Assembly (NCBI GenBank): GCA_016716885.1
Contig: JADJUV010000040.1
Location: forward strand, 1-55,268
Length of the DNA: 55,268 bases
Direction of reading: 5' to 3'
Source: Candidatus Trichofilum aggregatum
GTDB lineage: Bacteria; Chloroflexota; Anaerolineae; Promineifilales; Promineifilaceae
Shown: positions 32,459-41,695 of the stretch, one piece after another
Numbering within the stretch: the stretch's first letter is position 1
Layout of the letters: every line of letters begins with the position of its first letter
Made by a program: the position numbers and the translations under genes
Notes under the pieces: generated by a model
Seen by the model: only the letters and a program-made list of their open reading frames with translations
Told to the model about the DNA's origin: nothing
Database searches by the model: none

Positions 32459-35400
32459 GTGACACACATCCGCCAGGCGCGTTTTTCTCTCCCCAATACC
32501 ATCCGGGCCTCATTCCGAGGCAGTTTTGGGCGTCCATCAGGGCCTACGTGGGTTCTCTTGATGGCCCTCTCCCTGGCTGTTTTGCCCGCGGCCTTACCCT
32601 ACTTTGGCGAGGGGCTGCCCCGCACCAATGACGTGTTTCCCCACCTTTACCGGGTGGTGGCGCTGGATAGACTGGTGGAGTCTGGTTCGCTGTGGCCCCG
32701 CTGGTCGCCGGATATGGTGCATGGGTATGGTTATCCGGTGTTTAATTTTTTCCCCTCGTTATCCCATTGGGTGGTAGAGCTATTTCACCTGATCGGCGTG
32801 CCCGTAACGATGGCTTATCGGTTGACGGTTTTGTTGCAGGCCTGGGTAGCCGCCTGGGGAATGTTTTTCTTGGGGCGCAGGCTGGTGAACGCGGCCGCGG
32901 GCTGGGTTGCCGCCCTGGCCTACGTCTACAGCCCCTACCTGCTCTACGACTCCATCATCCGAGGGGGTTTGCCCGAAGCTCAGGCTCTGGCGCTGTTTCC
33001 CTTTCTCCTGCTCACCATTTGGCACGCCGCTCAGGGCCAGAAGAGATGGATCGCCGCGGCCGCGTTCACTTCTTGCGCCATGCTCCTCAGTCACCCCATC
33101 GTCTACCCCATCTTCCTTTTTATAGGCGTCTGGCTCCTGCGGCAGGCCTGGCGACAGGGTTGGCGTGTGATTCTGGGGCCAACCATCGGGTTGGGGTTAG
33201 GCATTCTCCTCAGCGCCTTCTTCCTGCTCCCCGCCCTGGCCGAACTCCCTGCCACCCGTGCCCTGGCCTCGGCCGACCAGGATTATTCTTACCAGGGTAA
33301 CTTCCTCAACCTCACTCAGCTTGTCACCTTTCCCCATCTACCGGCTGATCCGGCCCTGATTAATCCACCCGTGGTGCGGGCCATTCCGCTATTCGTTTTA
33401 TTGTGGGCCACCTTTCGTTTGCTGATTCGCTGGCGTAGGTTGTCCCCCACGACCCGTCAGCAAACAGTAGATTGGATCATTTTGGGCGCACTGTCCATCT
33501 GGCTGATTACGCCGTCTTCCCGGTTCGTCTGGGAGACAGTTCCCCTGTTACCGCAGATTCTGTATCCCTGGCGGTTTCTTGGTTTGGCGTCGCTGGCGGC
33601 GGCGATGCTCCTGGCCCTGGCCGTGAGTGCTGACGCACAAGCGGGCTGGCCCATCAAACCCCTGTTGGCCCTGATCAGTCTGGTTATTTTGCTCAACGCG
33701 ATCCCCTGGCTCTACCCACCCCGTGAACCCATCAACGAAGACCCTGGGCTGGCTGATCTGGTGGCCTTTGAAGCCCCCCCTCTCTTTATCGGCACCACCA
33801 CCTTGGGGGAGTTTCTCCCCCGCTGGGTTGAGGAGTTGCCCGATACAGCCGAGTTACGCCAACAGTTGCTCACTCACGATGATCCGGATCGTCTCAGCCC
33901 CGCACCCGAATTGACCGTCCTTGGTCGGGCGGGCCGCACCACTGATGCCACCTATGCCCTGCAAATCAGCCAACCGTTGACGATTACCTATCGCCAATTT
34001 TATTTTCCCGGCTGGGTAGCCACCTTGGATGGGCAACCGTTGACTCTTCAGCCCTCGCGGCCGCATGGCTTATTAGAAATGGCTCTGCCTGCCGGGGAAC
34101 ATACCCTGCATCTCTTTTTTGGCACTACGGGCTGGCGACGTTTAGGCATGGGGGTGAGTCTGTTCGCGGCCGCGTGCCTGGGCTTCTTCCTCTTCCACAA
34201 ACCCGGCGTGGACGCTTCAGCGGGAACGTCTCCGGCTAAAGCCTCGACTCCGGCAAGTTGGTCGGGAGTCGCGGCCGCAACCGATCCCAATCTCTCAATC
34301 TCTCAGTCTCTCAATCTCCCTCCCCATTTCTACCTCGTCATCACGACCCTCCTACTCCTCACTTACACCTTCTTCACCCAGGTAGACACCCCTCTGCGCC
34401 GCCCCACCCTTCAGCCCGATGGCATTTTGGGTCGCCCGGTCATCACCCCCCTGGATTACGCCGGGGAAGTTCGTCTGCTCAGTTATGAACAGTCGGCGGA
34501 TGAGATCGCGGCCGCGCAGCCCATCCAACTCACCCTCTACTGGCAGGCCCAACGCCCCATCGGTGTCACTTACGATGTGGGGGTGCAAATTGTGGATGAA
34601 AATGGTCTTGTCTGGAGTCGGCCCAATGTGGATCGTCCCTCTGATTGGCGATTTATCTCCGGCAACGACCCATGGCCCCTCGATGGCTACCGCATGGACC
34701 CTTTTGTCTTACATCTACTCGATGGCACACCACCGGGCCAATATTTCTTTCATGTGGGGCTGGTGCAGCGCGAAACACGAACCACGATTGCCGCCTATAC
34801 TCTGGGCCAGTTCATCGTCACCGAACCAAACCGCACGGCGCAACCCCTGGAACCCAGCCTGATACCAGCGGCGGATGATTTCGCGGCCGCGGGTCTCCGT
34901 CTGTTGGGCACACAACTGGATCGGCGCGAGGCTCAGCCCGGTGATCCCCTGCGATTGACGTTACTGTGGCAAGTGGTTGATCCCTCAGTTGTTCCGGCGG
35001 ATGGTCAAATCGGGCTGGAACTCATCGCCGCTGATGGCACCTTGCTCTGGCAACAAACAACCCTCATTGCCCCAACCTACCCCACCGCTCAATGGCAAGC
35101 AAATGATCGTCTACGTACCGAGGTGCTCTTGCGTTTACCCGCGTCCTTGCCGCCCGGCGAGCACATCTGGCATGTTCGCCTCAGCCCGCCCAATACAGCC
35201 ATCTGGCCCATTGGTCCACTGCGCCTCAAAGCCATTGACCGCTTGTGGACGCCACCCGCCATCGCCCTGCCCCACAACACCCTGCTGGGTGAGGTGGCAA
35301 CCTTTTTAGGAGCCAATGTATCAGCCACCCAATTAGCGCCGGGCACACCACTCCAGGTTGCCCTTGTTTGGCGCAGTGAGGCCGAAACCAGCGACAGCTA

Positions 35401-35665
35401 CCGGGTGTTTTTGCACCTGTTGGGGCCAGATGGGCAACTACTCACTCAATCCGATAGCGAACCGGCTGACTGGTCCCGCCCGACAACCGGCTGGCTCCCT
35501 GGCGAGATGATTGTGGATGAACGGGTGCTCTTTTTGCCAGACAATCTGGCGGCGGGGGAATACACGCTTCTCACTGGCCTCTATTTACCGGCAACAGGCC
35601 AACGCCTGCCCCTGCCGGATGGTCAGACCGCGATTGAGGTGACAACATTCGTGGTTGGGGAGTAG
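32459..35665 (+). CDS. Giant membrane protein, PTPS-related (PF10131-like) domain with beta-rich C-terminal repeats
   Basis: The frame opens with GTG 32459, without a clear ribosome site; a later start (ATG at residue 35) is possible. Residues 30-440 hold about ten membrane helices with loops such as RTNDVFPHLYRVVALDRLVESGSLWPRWSPDMVHGYGYPVFNF, the signature of the so-called 6-pyruvoyl-tetrahydropterin-synthase-related membrane proteins. These resemble GT-C glycosyltransferases and YfhO. One more helix follows near 560 and one near 630. The C-terminal 400 residues have two or three repeats of a beta-sandwich unit (LTLYWQAQRPIGVTYDVGVQIVDENG; LTLLWQVVDPSVV; VALVWRSEAETSDSYRVFLHLLGPDG). A membrane glycosyltransferase or polysaccharide role is inferred. 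A hairpin repeat and TCTC repeats are embedded near residues 584-622. Confidence 0.78.
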   Translation: MTHIRQARFSLPNTIRASFRGSFGRPSGPTWVLLMALSLAVLPAALPYFGEGLPRTNDVFPHLYRVVALDRLVESGSLWPRWSPDMVHGYGYPVFNFFPSLSHWVVELFHLIGVPVTMAYRLTVLLQAWVAAWGMFFLGRRLVNAAAGWVAALAYVYSPYLLYDSIIRGGLPEAQALALFPFLLLTIWHAAQGQKRWIAAAAFTSCAMLLSHPIVYPIFLFIGVWLLRQAWRQGWRVILGPTIGLGLGILLSAFFLLPALAELPATRALASADQDYSYQGNFLNLTQLVTFPHLPADPALINPPVVRAIPLFVLLWATFRLLIRWRRLSPTTRQQTVDWIILGALSIWLITPSSRFVWETVPLLPQILYPWRFLGLASLAAAMLLALAVSADAQAGWPIKPLLALISLVILLNAIPWLYPPREPINEDPGLADLVAFEAPPLFIGTTTLGEFLPRWVEELPDTAELRQQLLTHDDPDRLSPAPELTVLGRAGRTTDATYALQISQPLTITYRQFYFPGWVATLDGQPLTLQPSRPHGLLEMALPAGEHTLHLFFGTTGWRRLGMGVSLFAAACLGFFLFHKPGVDASAGTSPAKASTPASWSGVAAATDPNLSISQSLNLPPHFYLVITTLLLLTYTFFTQVDTPLRRPTLQPDGILGRPVITPLDYAGEVRLLSYEQSADEIAAAQPIQLTLYWQAQRPIGVTYDVGVQIVDENGLVWSRPNVDRPSDWRFISGNDPWPLDGYRMDPFVLHLLDGTPPGQYFFHVGLVQRETRTTIAAYTLGQFIVTEPNRTAQPLEPSLIPAADDFAAAGLRLLGTQLDRREAQPGDPLRLTLLWQVVDPSVVPADGQIGLELIAADGTLLWQQTTLIAPTYPTAQWQANDRLRTEVLLRLPASLPPGEHIWHVRLSPPNTAIWPIGPLRLKAIDRLWTPPAIALPHNTLLGEVATFLGANVSATQLAPGTPLQVALVWRSEAETSDSYRVFLHLLGPDGQLLTQSDSEPADWSRPTTGWLPGEMIVDERVLFLPDNLAAGEYTLLTGLYLPATGQRLPLPDGQTAIEVTTFVVGE
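34208..34251. repeat. GGAGTCGAG hairpin repeat inside the giant membrane-protein gene
   Basis: GTGGACGCTTCAGCGGGAAC and the following CTCCGGCTAAAG...CTCGACTCC match the 47-bp family at 11449 and 17290. It is translated as VDASAGTSPAKASTP, in a polar loop between two membrane helices. A block of CTCTCAATCT repeats (about 34290-34320) is translated just after it. Confidence 0.75.
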
Positions 35666-35794
35666 GGCATAGACTGAACCATCCCAATTTTACGAGGTGC
35701 CTAGAGTCTGACAGGCGAGATTTGCCGGATAACGACGGGTGGCACGGTCGGGAGACCGGCCACAGCTACCCGACAAAAAATGTTTGTTGAACGA

Positions 35795-36895
35795 CTAGAG
35801 AGGCAAGGCCACCGTGAAAGTACTCCCCTGGTCGGGGCCGGGACTCGCGGCCGCAATCTGACCCCCATGCGTCTCCACAATCCCCTTGGCAATAGCGAGA
35901 CCTAACCCCGTGCCGCTGCGCTCCCGGTCGCGGCCGCGTTCGGTGCGGTAAAATCGGTCAAACACAAACGGTAGGTGCTCCGCTTCAATGCCACTGCCGC
36001 TATCCTGAATCTGCACCTGTAGCCAGCCATTTTGCTTTTGCAGAGTGATCCCCACCTTGCCCCCATCCGGTGTGTGGCGTAGGGCATTGTCCAACAGGTT
36101 CAACATCACCTGGCGCAACCGGGCCGGGTCGCCCTGAATTGGGGGGATGGCCCCTAATAGTTCCACTTTTAAGGTAATAGTGCGGCTTTGGGCGAGTGGT
36201 TTATAGGTTGCGGCCGCGTCCTTCACCACATCGGCCATATCCATCGTCTGCACCTGCAACGTCAACTGATGCGCCTCAGCCTGGGCCAGGTCATGCAAAT
36301 CCTGCACCAACCGGGTAAGATGATGCGTCTGATCCGCCAGTCGGGCGATTTCTTCTTTGGACAAAGGGTACACATCATCCAGAATGGCTTGTAAATTGCC
36401 CTGCAAAATGTGAATGGGGTGGCGCAATTCGTGGGCCACATCGGCCAGCAGATTGCGGCGCAGAGACTCGGCTTTGCCTAACTGCTCGGCCATCTCATTA
36501 AAGGCTGTCGCCATCGCCACCATCTCCTGGCTCCCCTGAACAGGCACGTTTTGGTTCAGTTCCCCTGCTTTGATGGCGTTGGCGGCTTTTTCAAGCTGCT
36601 GTAGCGGCCGCGTCAATGTCCGCCCCACCCAGCTTCCCACCAGCAAAGCCGCCAGGGCACTTACCACCACATAGGCCAACAAACTGGCAATCGTTTCGGC
36701 CAGAAGGAACTGCATCATCCGCTCCACCGTCTCCGGCGGCAAATTCTCCATCACTTGCGGAAATAATTCTTGCGCCGTCTGCCTGTCCTGCCCCATCAAG
36801 GGAAAAACCAGCCCCCGAAACAGGAACGGCGAGATGACGACGAACAAAATCACCCCGAGAATGATAAGACTAAAGCGGACCCATAAACGATTCAT
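35795..36895 (-). CDS. Transmembrane sensor histidine kinase
   Basis: In this 366-residue protein, helices at about 7-30 and 68-90 flank a short extracytoplasmic loop (about 40 residues). HAMP follows (about 90-140, RTLTRPLQQLEKAANAIKAGELN). HisKA carries His155 (DVAHELRHPIHILQGNL). The ATPase domain has N box MLNLLDNALRHTPDGG, G1 QDSGSGI and G2 GTGLGLAIA. The small sensor loop suggests membrane-embedded stimulus sensing, as in kinases that control antimicrobial-peptide exporters. It is the last gene of a same-strand set after the response regulator, separated by heptamer repeats. Four octamers are present. Confidence 0.9.
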   Translation of the reverse strand: MNRLWVRFSLIILGVILFVVISPFLFRGLVFPLMGQDRQTAQELFPQVMENLPPETVERMMQFLLAETIASLLAYVVVSALAALLVGSWVGRTLTRPLQQLEKAANAIKAGELNQNVPVQGSQEMVAMATAFNEMAEQLGKAESLRRNLLADVAHELRHPIHILQGNLQAILDDVYPLSKEEIARLADQTHHLTRLVQDLHDLAQAEAHQLTLQVQTMDMADVVKDAAATYKPLAQSRTITLKVELLGAIPPIQGDPARLRQVMLNLLDNALRHTPDGGKVGITLQKQNGWLQVQIQDSGSGIEAEHLPFVFDRFYRTERGRDRERSGTGLGLAIAKGIVETHGGQIAAASPGPDQGSTFTVALPL

Positions 36896-36942
36896 GTGGC
36901 AGTTAGCCGTTAGCTGGTTAGCATTTCAGCTTGTCAGCAATT

Positions 36943-37010
36943 CAGCACTCAGCACTCAGCACTCAGCACTCAGCACTCAGCACTCAGCACTCAGCACTTA
37001 GCACTCAGCT
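36943..37010. repeat. (CAGCACT)n heptamer array, about nine copies
   Basis: Eight perfect CAGCACT units are followed by one TAGCACT and a partial unit. The response regulator's stop codon (37005-37007) lies within the last units. The same heptamer, four copies, is inside metH at 54679-54706. Confidence 0.85.
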
Positions 37011-37700
37011 TTCGTCACTTACGAGCCGATAGCCGACGCCGTGGACGGTTTGGATGAAGGTTGGCTGTTTGGGGTTGGGTTCGATTTTCTGGCGCAGGTT
37101 GCGGATGTGGCTGTCTAGCGTGCGATCTAACCCTTCGTAATCTGCACCCAATCCCTGGCTGATGAGTTCACTCCGGGTAAAAACATAACCGGCCTGTTCC
37201 ATCAACACCCGCAGCAGGTCAAATTCGCTGGCGGTGAGGCTAATGGCCTGATCATTGACGGTAACCTCGTGCCGCCCGATATCCATTTGCAAGGGGCCAA
37301 GTTGGAGAATTTGCGGCCGCGGCCCCCCCGGTTTTCTCAGTCTGGCCCGCACTCGGGCCACCACCTCACGCGGATTATACGGCTTGGTCACATAATCATC
37401 CGCGCCCATCTCCAATCCCACAATCTTATCCGTGTCATCCACACGCGCTGTCAGCATAATAATCGGCAAGGCCGCCAGGTTGGCATCCGCCCGCACCCAG
37501 CGGGTAATGTCGTAACCGTCCCGGTCGGGCAGCATCAGATCAAGAAGCAGCAGATCGGGCCGTTCCCGGCGCAGATTATGAAGAGCCGTCTCACCGTCAT
37601 AGGCGACCAGCACCTCATAACCAGCCTGCTCCAGATACGCCCGCATCAGCCGCACCACTTCCCGATCATCATCTACAACCAAAATTCGTTGTTTCACCAT
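37005..37700 (-). CDS. Response regulator, OmpR/PhoB family
   Basis: The start at 37700 (MVKQRILVVDDDREVVRLM) is chosen because the upstream extension is translated repeat. Receiver: acidic pair DDD at 8-10, phospho-acceptor Asp54 (LLLLDLMLPD), and Lys in YVTKPYNPREV. The winged-helix DNA-binding domain has LTASEFDLLRVLMEQAGYVFTRSELI and ends with VHGVGYRL. It is paired with the kinase downstream and follows the ABC exporter genes on the same strand, so it probably regulates them. Confidence 0.93.
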   Translation of the reverse strand: MVKQRILVVDDDREVVRLMRAYLEQAGYEVLVAYDGETALHNLRRERPDLLLLDLMLPDRDGYDITRWVRADANLAALPIIMLTARVDDTDKIVGLEMGADDYVTKPYNPREVVARVRARLRKPGGPRPQILQLGPLQMDIGRHEVTVNDQAISLTASEFDLLRVLMEQAGYVFTRSELISQGLGADYEGLDRTLDSHIRNLRQKIEPNPKQPTFIQTVHGVGYRLVSDES

Positions 37701-37718
37701 ATAGAAAACCAGAGATTG

Positions 37719-37762
37719 GAGACTAGAGATTGGAGACTGATCAGTCTCCAATCTCTAGTCTC
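37719..37762. repeat. Perfect 44-bp palindrome of GAGATT/GGAGACT units
   Basis: GAGACTAGAGATTGGAGACT repeats as AGAGATT and GGAGACT heptamers and meets its exact complement at TGATCA (37739-37744). It fills the gap between the ABC permease stop and the response-regulator start. Confidence 0.75.
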
Positions 37763-37767
37763 TCCCC

Positions 37768-38985
37768 TTACTCATACCGCAAGGCCTCAATCGGTCGCAA
37801 CCCTGCCGCCCGCCAGGCCGGGTAAATACCAAACACCAACCCCACCGCGGCCGCGAACCCGGTTGAGAGCACAATCGTACCTGCATCCACCACCGTCGTC
37901 ACATCCAGGGCCAAACCGGCAATCAGCGCTACCCCCCACCCCAGCGCAATCCCCAACAAACCACCCACAACACTCAGCACCATAGACTCCAGCAAAAACT
38001 GGGCCAAAATATCCCGCTTCAAAGCCCCCACCGCCTTGCGAATGCCGATCTCCCGCGTCCGTTCGGTGACACTAACCAGCATAATATTCATAATACCAAT
38101 TCCCCCCACCAGCAGAGAAATCCCGGCAATCGAACCCAGAAAAGCGGTCAGGGTCGCCGTGATGGTATTAAACGTCTCTAACAAATCGGCCTGACTAAAA
38201 ATCTGGAAATCATCATCGGCCGCATAGATAACACCGTGTTCCCGGCGCAGCGTCTCCGTAATTTGCTCAATGGCCGCATCGGTTTCGGCTTCGCTGGCCG
38301 CCTGCACAACAATCTGGTTGACGGCCCGTTCGCCGGTGCGCGTGCGCTGGGTGTAGAGACGCGCCTGAGCCGTACTCAACGGGATGTAAATATCGCCATC
38401 GCCGCTACCAAAATCACTGCCCGACGGTGTCAGCACACCGACGACTTCGTAGCTCACCCCGTTGATGCGGATGGACTGACCGATGGGAAAGCTGTTGGGG
38501 AACAGGTCCGCGGCCGCGTCAGCGCCCATCACTGCCACCCGGGCCTTCGTCTCATCATCCGCCTCAGTCAGCCCATCCCCACTCTCAAACTCGTTCAAGT
38601 TGTTCACTGTGAAATAGTTCGGTGTTACCCCAGAGACCGAGGTGCGTAACGATTCACCCCCGGCCACAACATCCTGTGTGCCACCAACCACCGCCGAAAC
38701 CTCGCTGACGGATGGGGCGTTTAAGGGGTCAGACAACGCGGCCGCGTCATTCACACTCAGCGTCTGATACCCATCACTGTTATCAAAATCGGTGCTAATA
38801 CTCACCAGATTCGTGCCAATAGATTGAATCTCCCCCGTTACCGAAGCCGTGACCCCATTGCCAATCGCCAACAAAGCAATCACCGCCGCCACACCAATAA
38901 TCACCCCCAACATCGTCAACACCGAGCGCAACTTATTGGCCCGCAAACTATCCAATGCCGTTAAAAAACTCTCTGCTAAATTCAT
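37768..38985 (-). CDS. ABC transporter permease, MacB/FtsX-like
   Basis: The 405-residue protein has a first helix at about 20-42 (LRSVLTMLGVIIGVAAVIALLAIGNG), a large extracytoplasmic MacB_PCD domain (about 45-270), and three C-terminal helices. The conserved block GIMNIMLVSVTERTREIGIRKAVGALKRDILAQFLLES precedes the last two helices, as in MacB and other type VII mechanotransmission exporters. A GAGGT site precedes the ATG. It pairs with the ATPase immediately upstream. Three Ala-Ala-Ala sites are all octamer-encoded. Confidence 0.9.
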   Translation of the reverse strand: MNLAESFLTALDSLRANKLRSVLTMLGVIIGVAAVIALLAIGNGVTASVTGEIQSIGTNLVSISTDFDNSDGYQTLSVNDAAALSDPLNAPSVSEVSAVVGGTQDVVAGGESLRTSVSGVTPNYFTVNNLNEFESGDGLTEADDETKARVAVMGADAAADLFPNSFPIGQSIRINGVSYEVVGVLTPSGSDFGSGDGDIYIPLSTAQARLYTQRTRTGERAVNQIVVQAASEAETDAAIEQITETLRREHGVIYAADDDFQIFSQADLLETFNTITATLTAFLGSIAGISLLVGGIGIMNIMLVSVTERTREIGIRKAVGALKRDILAQFLLESMVLSVVGGLLGIALGWGVALIAGLALDVTTVVDAGTIVLSTGFAAAVGLVFGIYPAWRAAGLRPIEALRYE

Positions 38986-38997
38986 GTTTACCTCAAT

Positions 38998-39076
38998 GAG
39001 TTTTGAGTTCGGAGCTAGAGCTAGAGGGTTTTCTACACTGATTTTCTCTAGCTCTCTCCTCTAGCTCTAAACTCAA
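38998..39076. repeat. Hairpin of AGCTAGAG / CTCTAGCT repeats between ABC genes
   Basis: TTGAGTTCGGAGCTAGAGCT on one side and AGCTCTCTCCTCTAGCTC...AACTCAA on the other form a long imperfect stem. It occupies nearly all of the gap between ATPase and permease genes. The unit GAGCTAGAG recurs near 49450. Confidence 0.6.
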
Positions 39077-39084
39077 GTTCTTAC

Positions 39085-39756
39085 TCACGCATGGTGTTCC
39101 TGAATCACCCCATCCCGAATCCAGATCGTCCGTTGAGCCTGGGCCGCCACTTCCGGGTCATGGGTAATCACAACAATCGTAATTCCCTGCGCGTTCATCT
39201 GTTTGAAAAGTCCCAGAATTTCCTCGCCGGTTGTCGTATCCAAGGCTCCCGTAGGTTCGTCGGCCAGAATAATGCTAGGCTGAGTCGCCAGGGCACGGGC
39301 AATCGCCACCCGCTGTTGCTGTCCCCCCGAAAGCTCATCCGGTTTGTGATCCATCCGATCCGCTAAACCCACAGAGGCTAAGGCGTCTTTGGCTCGTTTC
39401 AGCCGTTCTGAGCGGCTCATGCCGGCGTACATCAACGGCAACGACACTTGTTTCAAGGCCGTCGTGCGGGCCAGCAGATTAAATTGTTGGAAGACAAAAC
39501 CAATCCGCTTATTCCGTACCTTGGCCTGCTGATTGTCACTCATCTGACTGACATCCACGTCATCCAAAATGTAGCTTCCGCTGGTCGGCGCATCCAGGCA
39601 ACCAATCACATTCATCAGCGTGCTTTTCCCCGAACCCGACGGCCCCATAATGGCGACAAATTCCCCTTTACTAACTTGTAAATCCACCCCCCGCAAGGCA
39701 TGAACCTGTTGCTTGCCCATCTGGTAGGTCTTCGTGATGTTTTTCATTTGAATCAT
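39085..39756 (-). CDS. ABC transporter ATP-binding protein, MacB/LolD-type
   Basis: The start at 39756 (MIQMKNITKTYQMG) follows TGGAG by seven bases. Motifs: Walker A GPSGSGKST (about 38-46), Q-loop VFQQFNLL, signature LSGGQQQR, Walker B IILADEPTGALD and switch His in VITHDPE. The KNITKTYQMGKQQVHALRGVDLQV start is typical of the exporters that act with MacA-like adaptors. It would power export by the adjacent permease. Confidence 0.94.
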   Translation of the reverse strand: MIQMKNITKTYQMGKQQVHALRGVDLQVSKGEFVAIMGPSGSGKSTLMNVIGCLDAPTSGSYILDDVDVSQMSDNQQAKVRNKRIGFVFQQFNLLARTTALKQVSLPLMYAGMSRSERLKRAKDALASVGLADRMDHKPDELSGGQQQRVAIARALATQPSIILADEPTGALDTTTGEEILGLFKQMNAQGITIVVITHDPEVAAQAQRTIWIRDGVIQEHHA

Positions 39757-39774
39757 GATGTACTCCATTGGGGA

Positions 39775-39850
39775 AATTAGGAGACTAAGAGATTGAGAGA
39801 CTCACTATACCTATGCCAATCTCTTAATCTCTCAGTCTCTCAATCTCTTT
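39775..39850. repeat. Inverted TCTCTCAATCTC repeats between adaptor and ATPase genes
   Basis: GAGACTAAGAGATTGAGAGA pairs with TCTCTTAATCTCTCAGTCTC across a short centre, forming a long hairpin in the intergenic space. Confidence 0.6.
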
Positions 39851-39856
39851 CCCCTC

Positions 39857-41527
39857 TTAGCCGCCAAACGGCCCGCCGCCACCTGGGCCACCGCCGCCCG
39901 GCCCTTGACCGGGGGTAAACAGATCATCAGCCGTGGGGTCAGGGATGAGAACCTCGTCCCCTTCGGCCAAACCGCTCGTCACTTCCGTGTTGTCACTATC
40001 ACGCAGACCAATGGTGACGGGAACCGTTTCATAGAGGGGCAAACCTTGTTCATTGGTTTGCACCAAAATAACGCTGTACGTGCCATTGCTACGGTCTACT
40101 TGAATGGCCCCATTGGGTACAAGCAGGGTATTTTCGCGGCGCGCCAGTTCTAGCTCCGCGTTGGCGGTCATGCCCACCCGGATGGGTAAATCGGTTTCAC
40201 CTAAGGTGAGGTAGACCGGGAACGTGACCAGGGAACTGCCCGCTTCGTTGGCTGAGGTGGGGGCGATGGTGGCAACCTGACCGGATATCTGGGCATCGGG
40301 CCAGGATTCCAACCGGATAACCGTCTCCTGACCAACCGCGATCTGGTCTAAATCCACTTCGTCCACGCTCAGCACCACTTCCAGACTGGCCGAATCTATC
40401 ATTTCTACCAGAATGCCGGTGGCCTGTTCACCCGGCTGAACATTGACCGCCGTAATAACCCCAGCAAAGGGAGCCACCAGCGTAGCGTTCGCCAGGTTGA
40501 GGCGGGCGCGTTCCAGGCTGATGCGGGCATTCTCCACTTGCACCTCAGCCGAAACAAGCTGGGTTGTGGCGGGGCCACGGAGTAGTTTGTCCAAGTTGGA
40601 CTGGGCCTGCGCCACGCTGGCCTCGGCCGAAGCGATCTGGCTGGCGGACGGGGGAGCCAGTAACAGGTCATATTGGGCCTGGGCCAGGTCGCGTTGGGCC
40701 ACGGCCACAGCCAGACTGCCCTGAGATGTGGACACAGTGTTGGGATCGCCGTTGAGCAGGTTGTCGTAGGTTTCCTGCGCGGCCGCAAGCGTGGCATTGG
40801 CCTGAACCGCGGCCGCACGCGCCCCCACTTCCGCATCATCTAACGTCCCCGCCGGAAGGTTCCCCTCGGCGATGGTCGCCAGAATCGTGCGATGTCGTTC
40901 GGCGGCCTGGGTAGCCGCCACTTGAGCCTGCTCCAGAGCAATTTGGGCCGCCTGAAGTTCGGCCTCACCCCCGCCACTGGCGGCATTGTTCAGACGGGTG
41001 GACGCGGCCGCAACATCGGCCTGGGCTGAACGGATATCCGCTTCCGCGGCCGCGATTTCTGCCTCTGTGGGGCCAGCCAGCAACTCAGCCAGTTGCGCCT
41101 GGGCATTGGCCAGCGACGCCTCGGCCGAAGCCACATTCGCCGCCGAAGCGGGGGCTTGCAACGTCTCCAGGTTGGCCTCTTGAATGATCAGCGATTGTTC
41201 GGCATTGAGCACGGTGCGCTCCAGGTCAGCCGTATCCAGTTGGACCAGCCTGTCCCCTGCCTGAACCACATCACCCACCTGAACCGCGACTTCGGCGACT
41301 GTGCCGCTGGTGGGTAGGGTCAGTTGGGCGGTGTGCCGGGCGGTAATCTGCCCCGTCGCTGTGGTGCCAGAGGACAAATCGCCGACAAAGGCGGTGACCA
41401 CTTCACCCGCCCCGGTAATTTGGGCCTGCATGTTAGCCATGCCGTTCCGCACCACCAAAAATCCTATCAGACAAAGGGCGACAACGACGCCAATGCCTAT
41501 AAATATCCAGGTTCGTTTCTTACGCAT
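39857..41527 (-). CDS. MacA/HlyD-type periplasmic adaptor protein, paralog 1
   Basis: The start at 41527 (MRKKRTWIFIGIGVVVALCLIGFLVV) is preferred over ATGs 6 and 48 bases upstream by spacing to AGGA. One N-terminal anchor helix is followed by a lipoyl-like half (GTVAEVAVQVGDVVQAGDRLVQLDTADLE). A long alpha-helical hairpin follows (about 110-330), rich in repeated SLANAQAQLAELLAGPTEAEI-like units. Then come the second lipoyl half (ATLVAPFAGVITAVNVQPGEQ), a beta-barrel and a membrane-proximal domain ending in a Gly/Pro-rich tail (GQGPGGGGPGGGGPFGG). The hairpin is longer than in MacA. It would connect the MacB-like exporter with extracytoplasmic partners. Four Ala-Ala-Ala sites are all octamers. 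Confidence 0.88.
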   Translation of the reverse strand: MRKKRTWIFIGIGVVVALCLIGFLVVRNGMANMQAQITGAGEVVTAFVGDLSSGTTATGQITARHTAQLTLPTSGTVAEVAVQVGDVVQAGDRLVQLDTADLERTVLNAEQSLIIQEANLETLQAPASAANVASAEASLANAQAQLAELLAGPTEAEIAAAEADIRSAQADVAAASTRLNNAASGGGEAELQAAQIALEQAQVAATQAAERHRTILATIAEGNLPAGTLDDAEVGARAAAVQANATLAAAQETYDNLLNGDPNTVSTSQGSLAVAVAQRDLAQAQYDLLLAPPSASQIASAEASVAQAQSNLDKLLRGPATTQLVSAEVQVENARISLERARLNLANATLVAPFAGVITAVNVQPGEQATGILVEMIDSASLEVVLSVDEVDLDQIAVGQETVIRLESWPDAQISGQVATIAPTSANEAGSSLVTFPVYLTLGETDLPIRVGMTANAELELARRENTLLVPNGAIQVDRSNGTYSVILVQTNEQGLPLYETVPVTIGLRDSDNTEVTSGLAEGDEVLIPDPTADDLFTPGQGPGGGGPGGGGPFGG

Positions 41528-41695
41528 GTTCATTATCCTAATCTGGGCAAACCAGAACCAAAGAGGTTTTGCCACGAATTAAACCAATTAGCACGAAGGG
41601 GAAAATTAAATCCGTGTCAATTCGTGAGTCTACTGAAATAACGCACCCAAAGGCGCCAAGAACGCCAAATCACCAGAGAAAAGCAAATTGGGAAG

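Noticed and set aside
36943..37010. CAGCACT array as a CRISPR
   Set aside because: Units are 7 bp and directly adjacent with no spacers; no cas genes are nearby.
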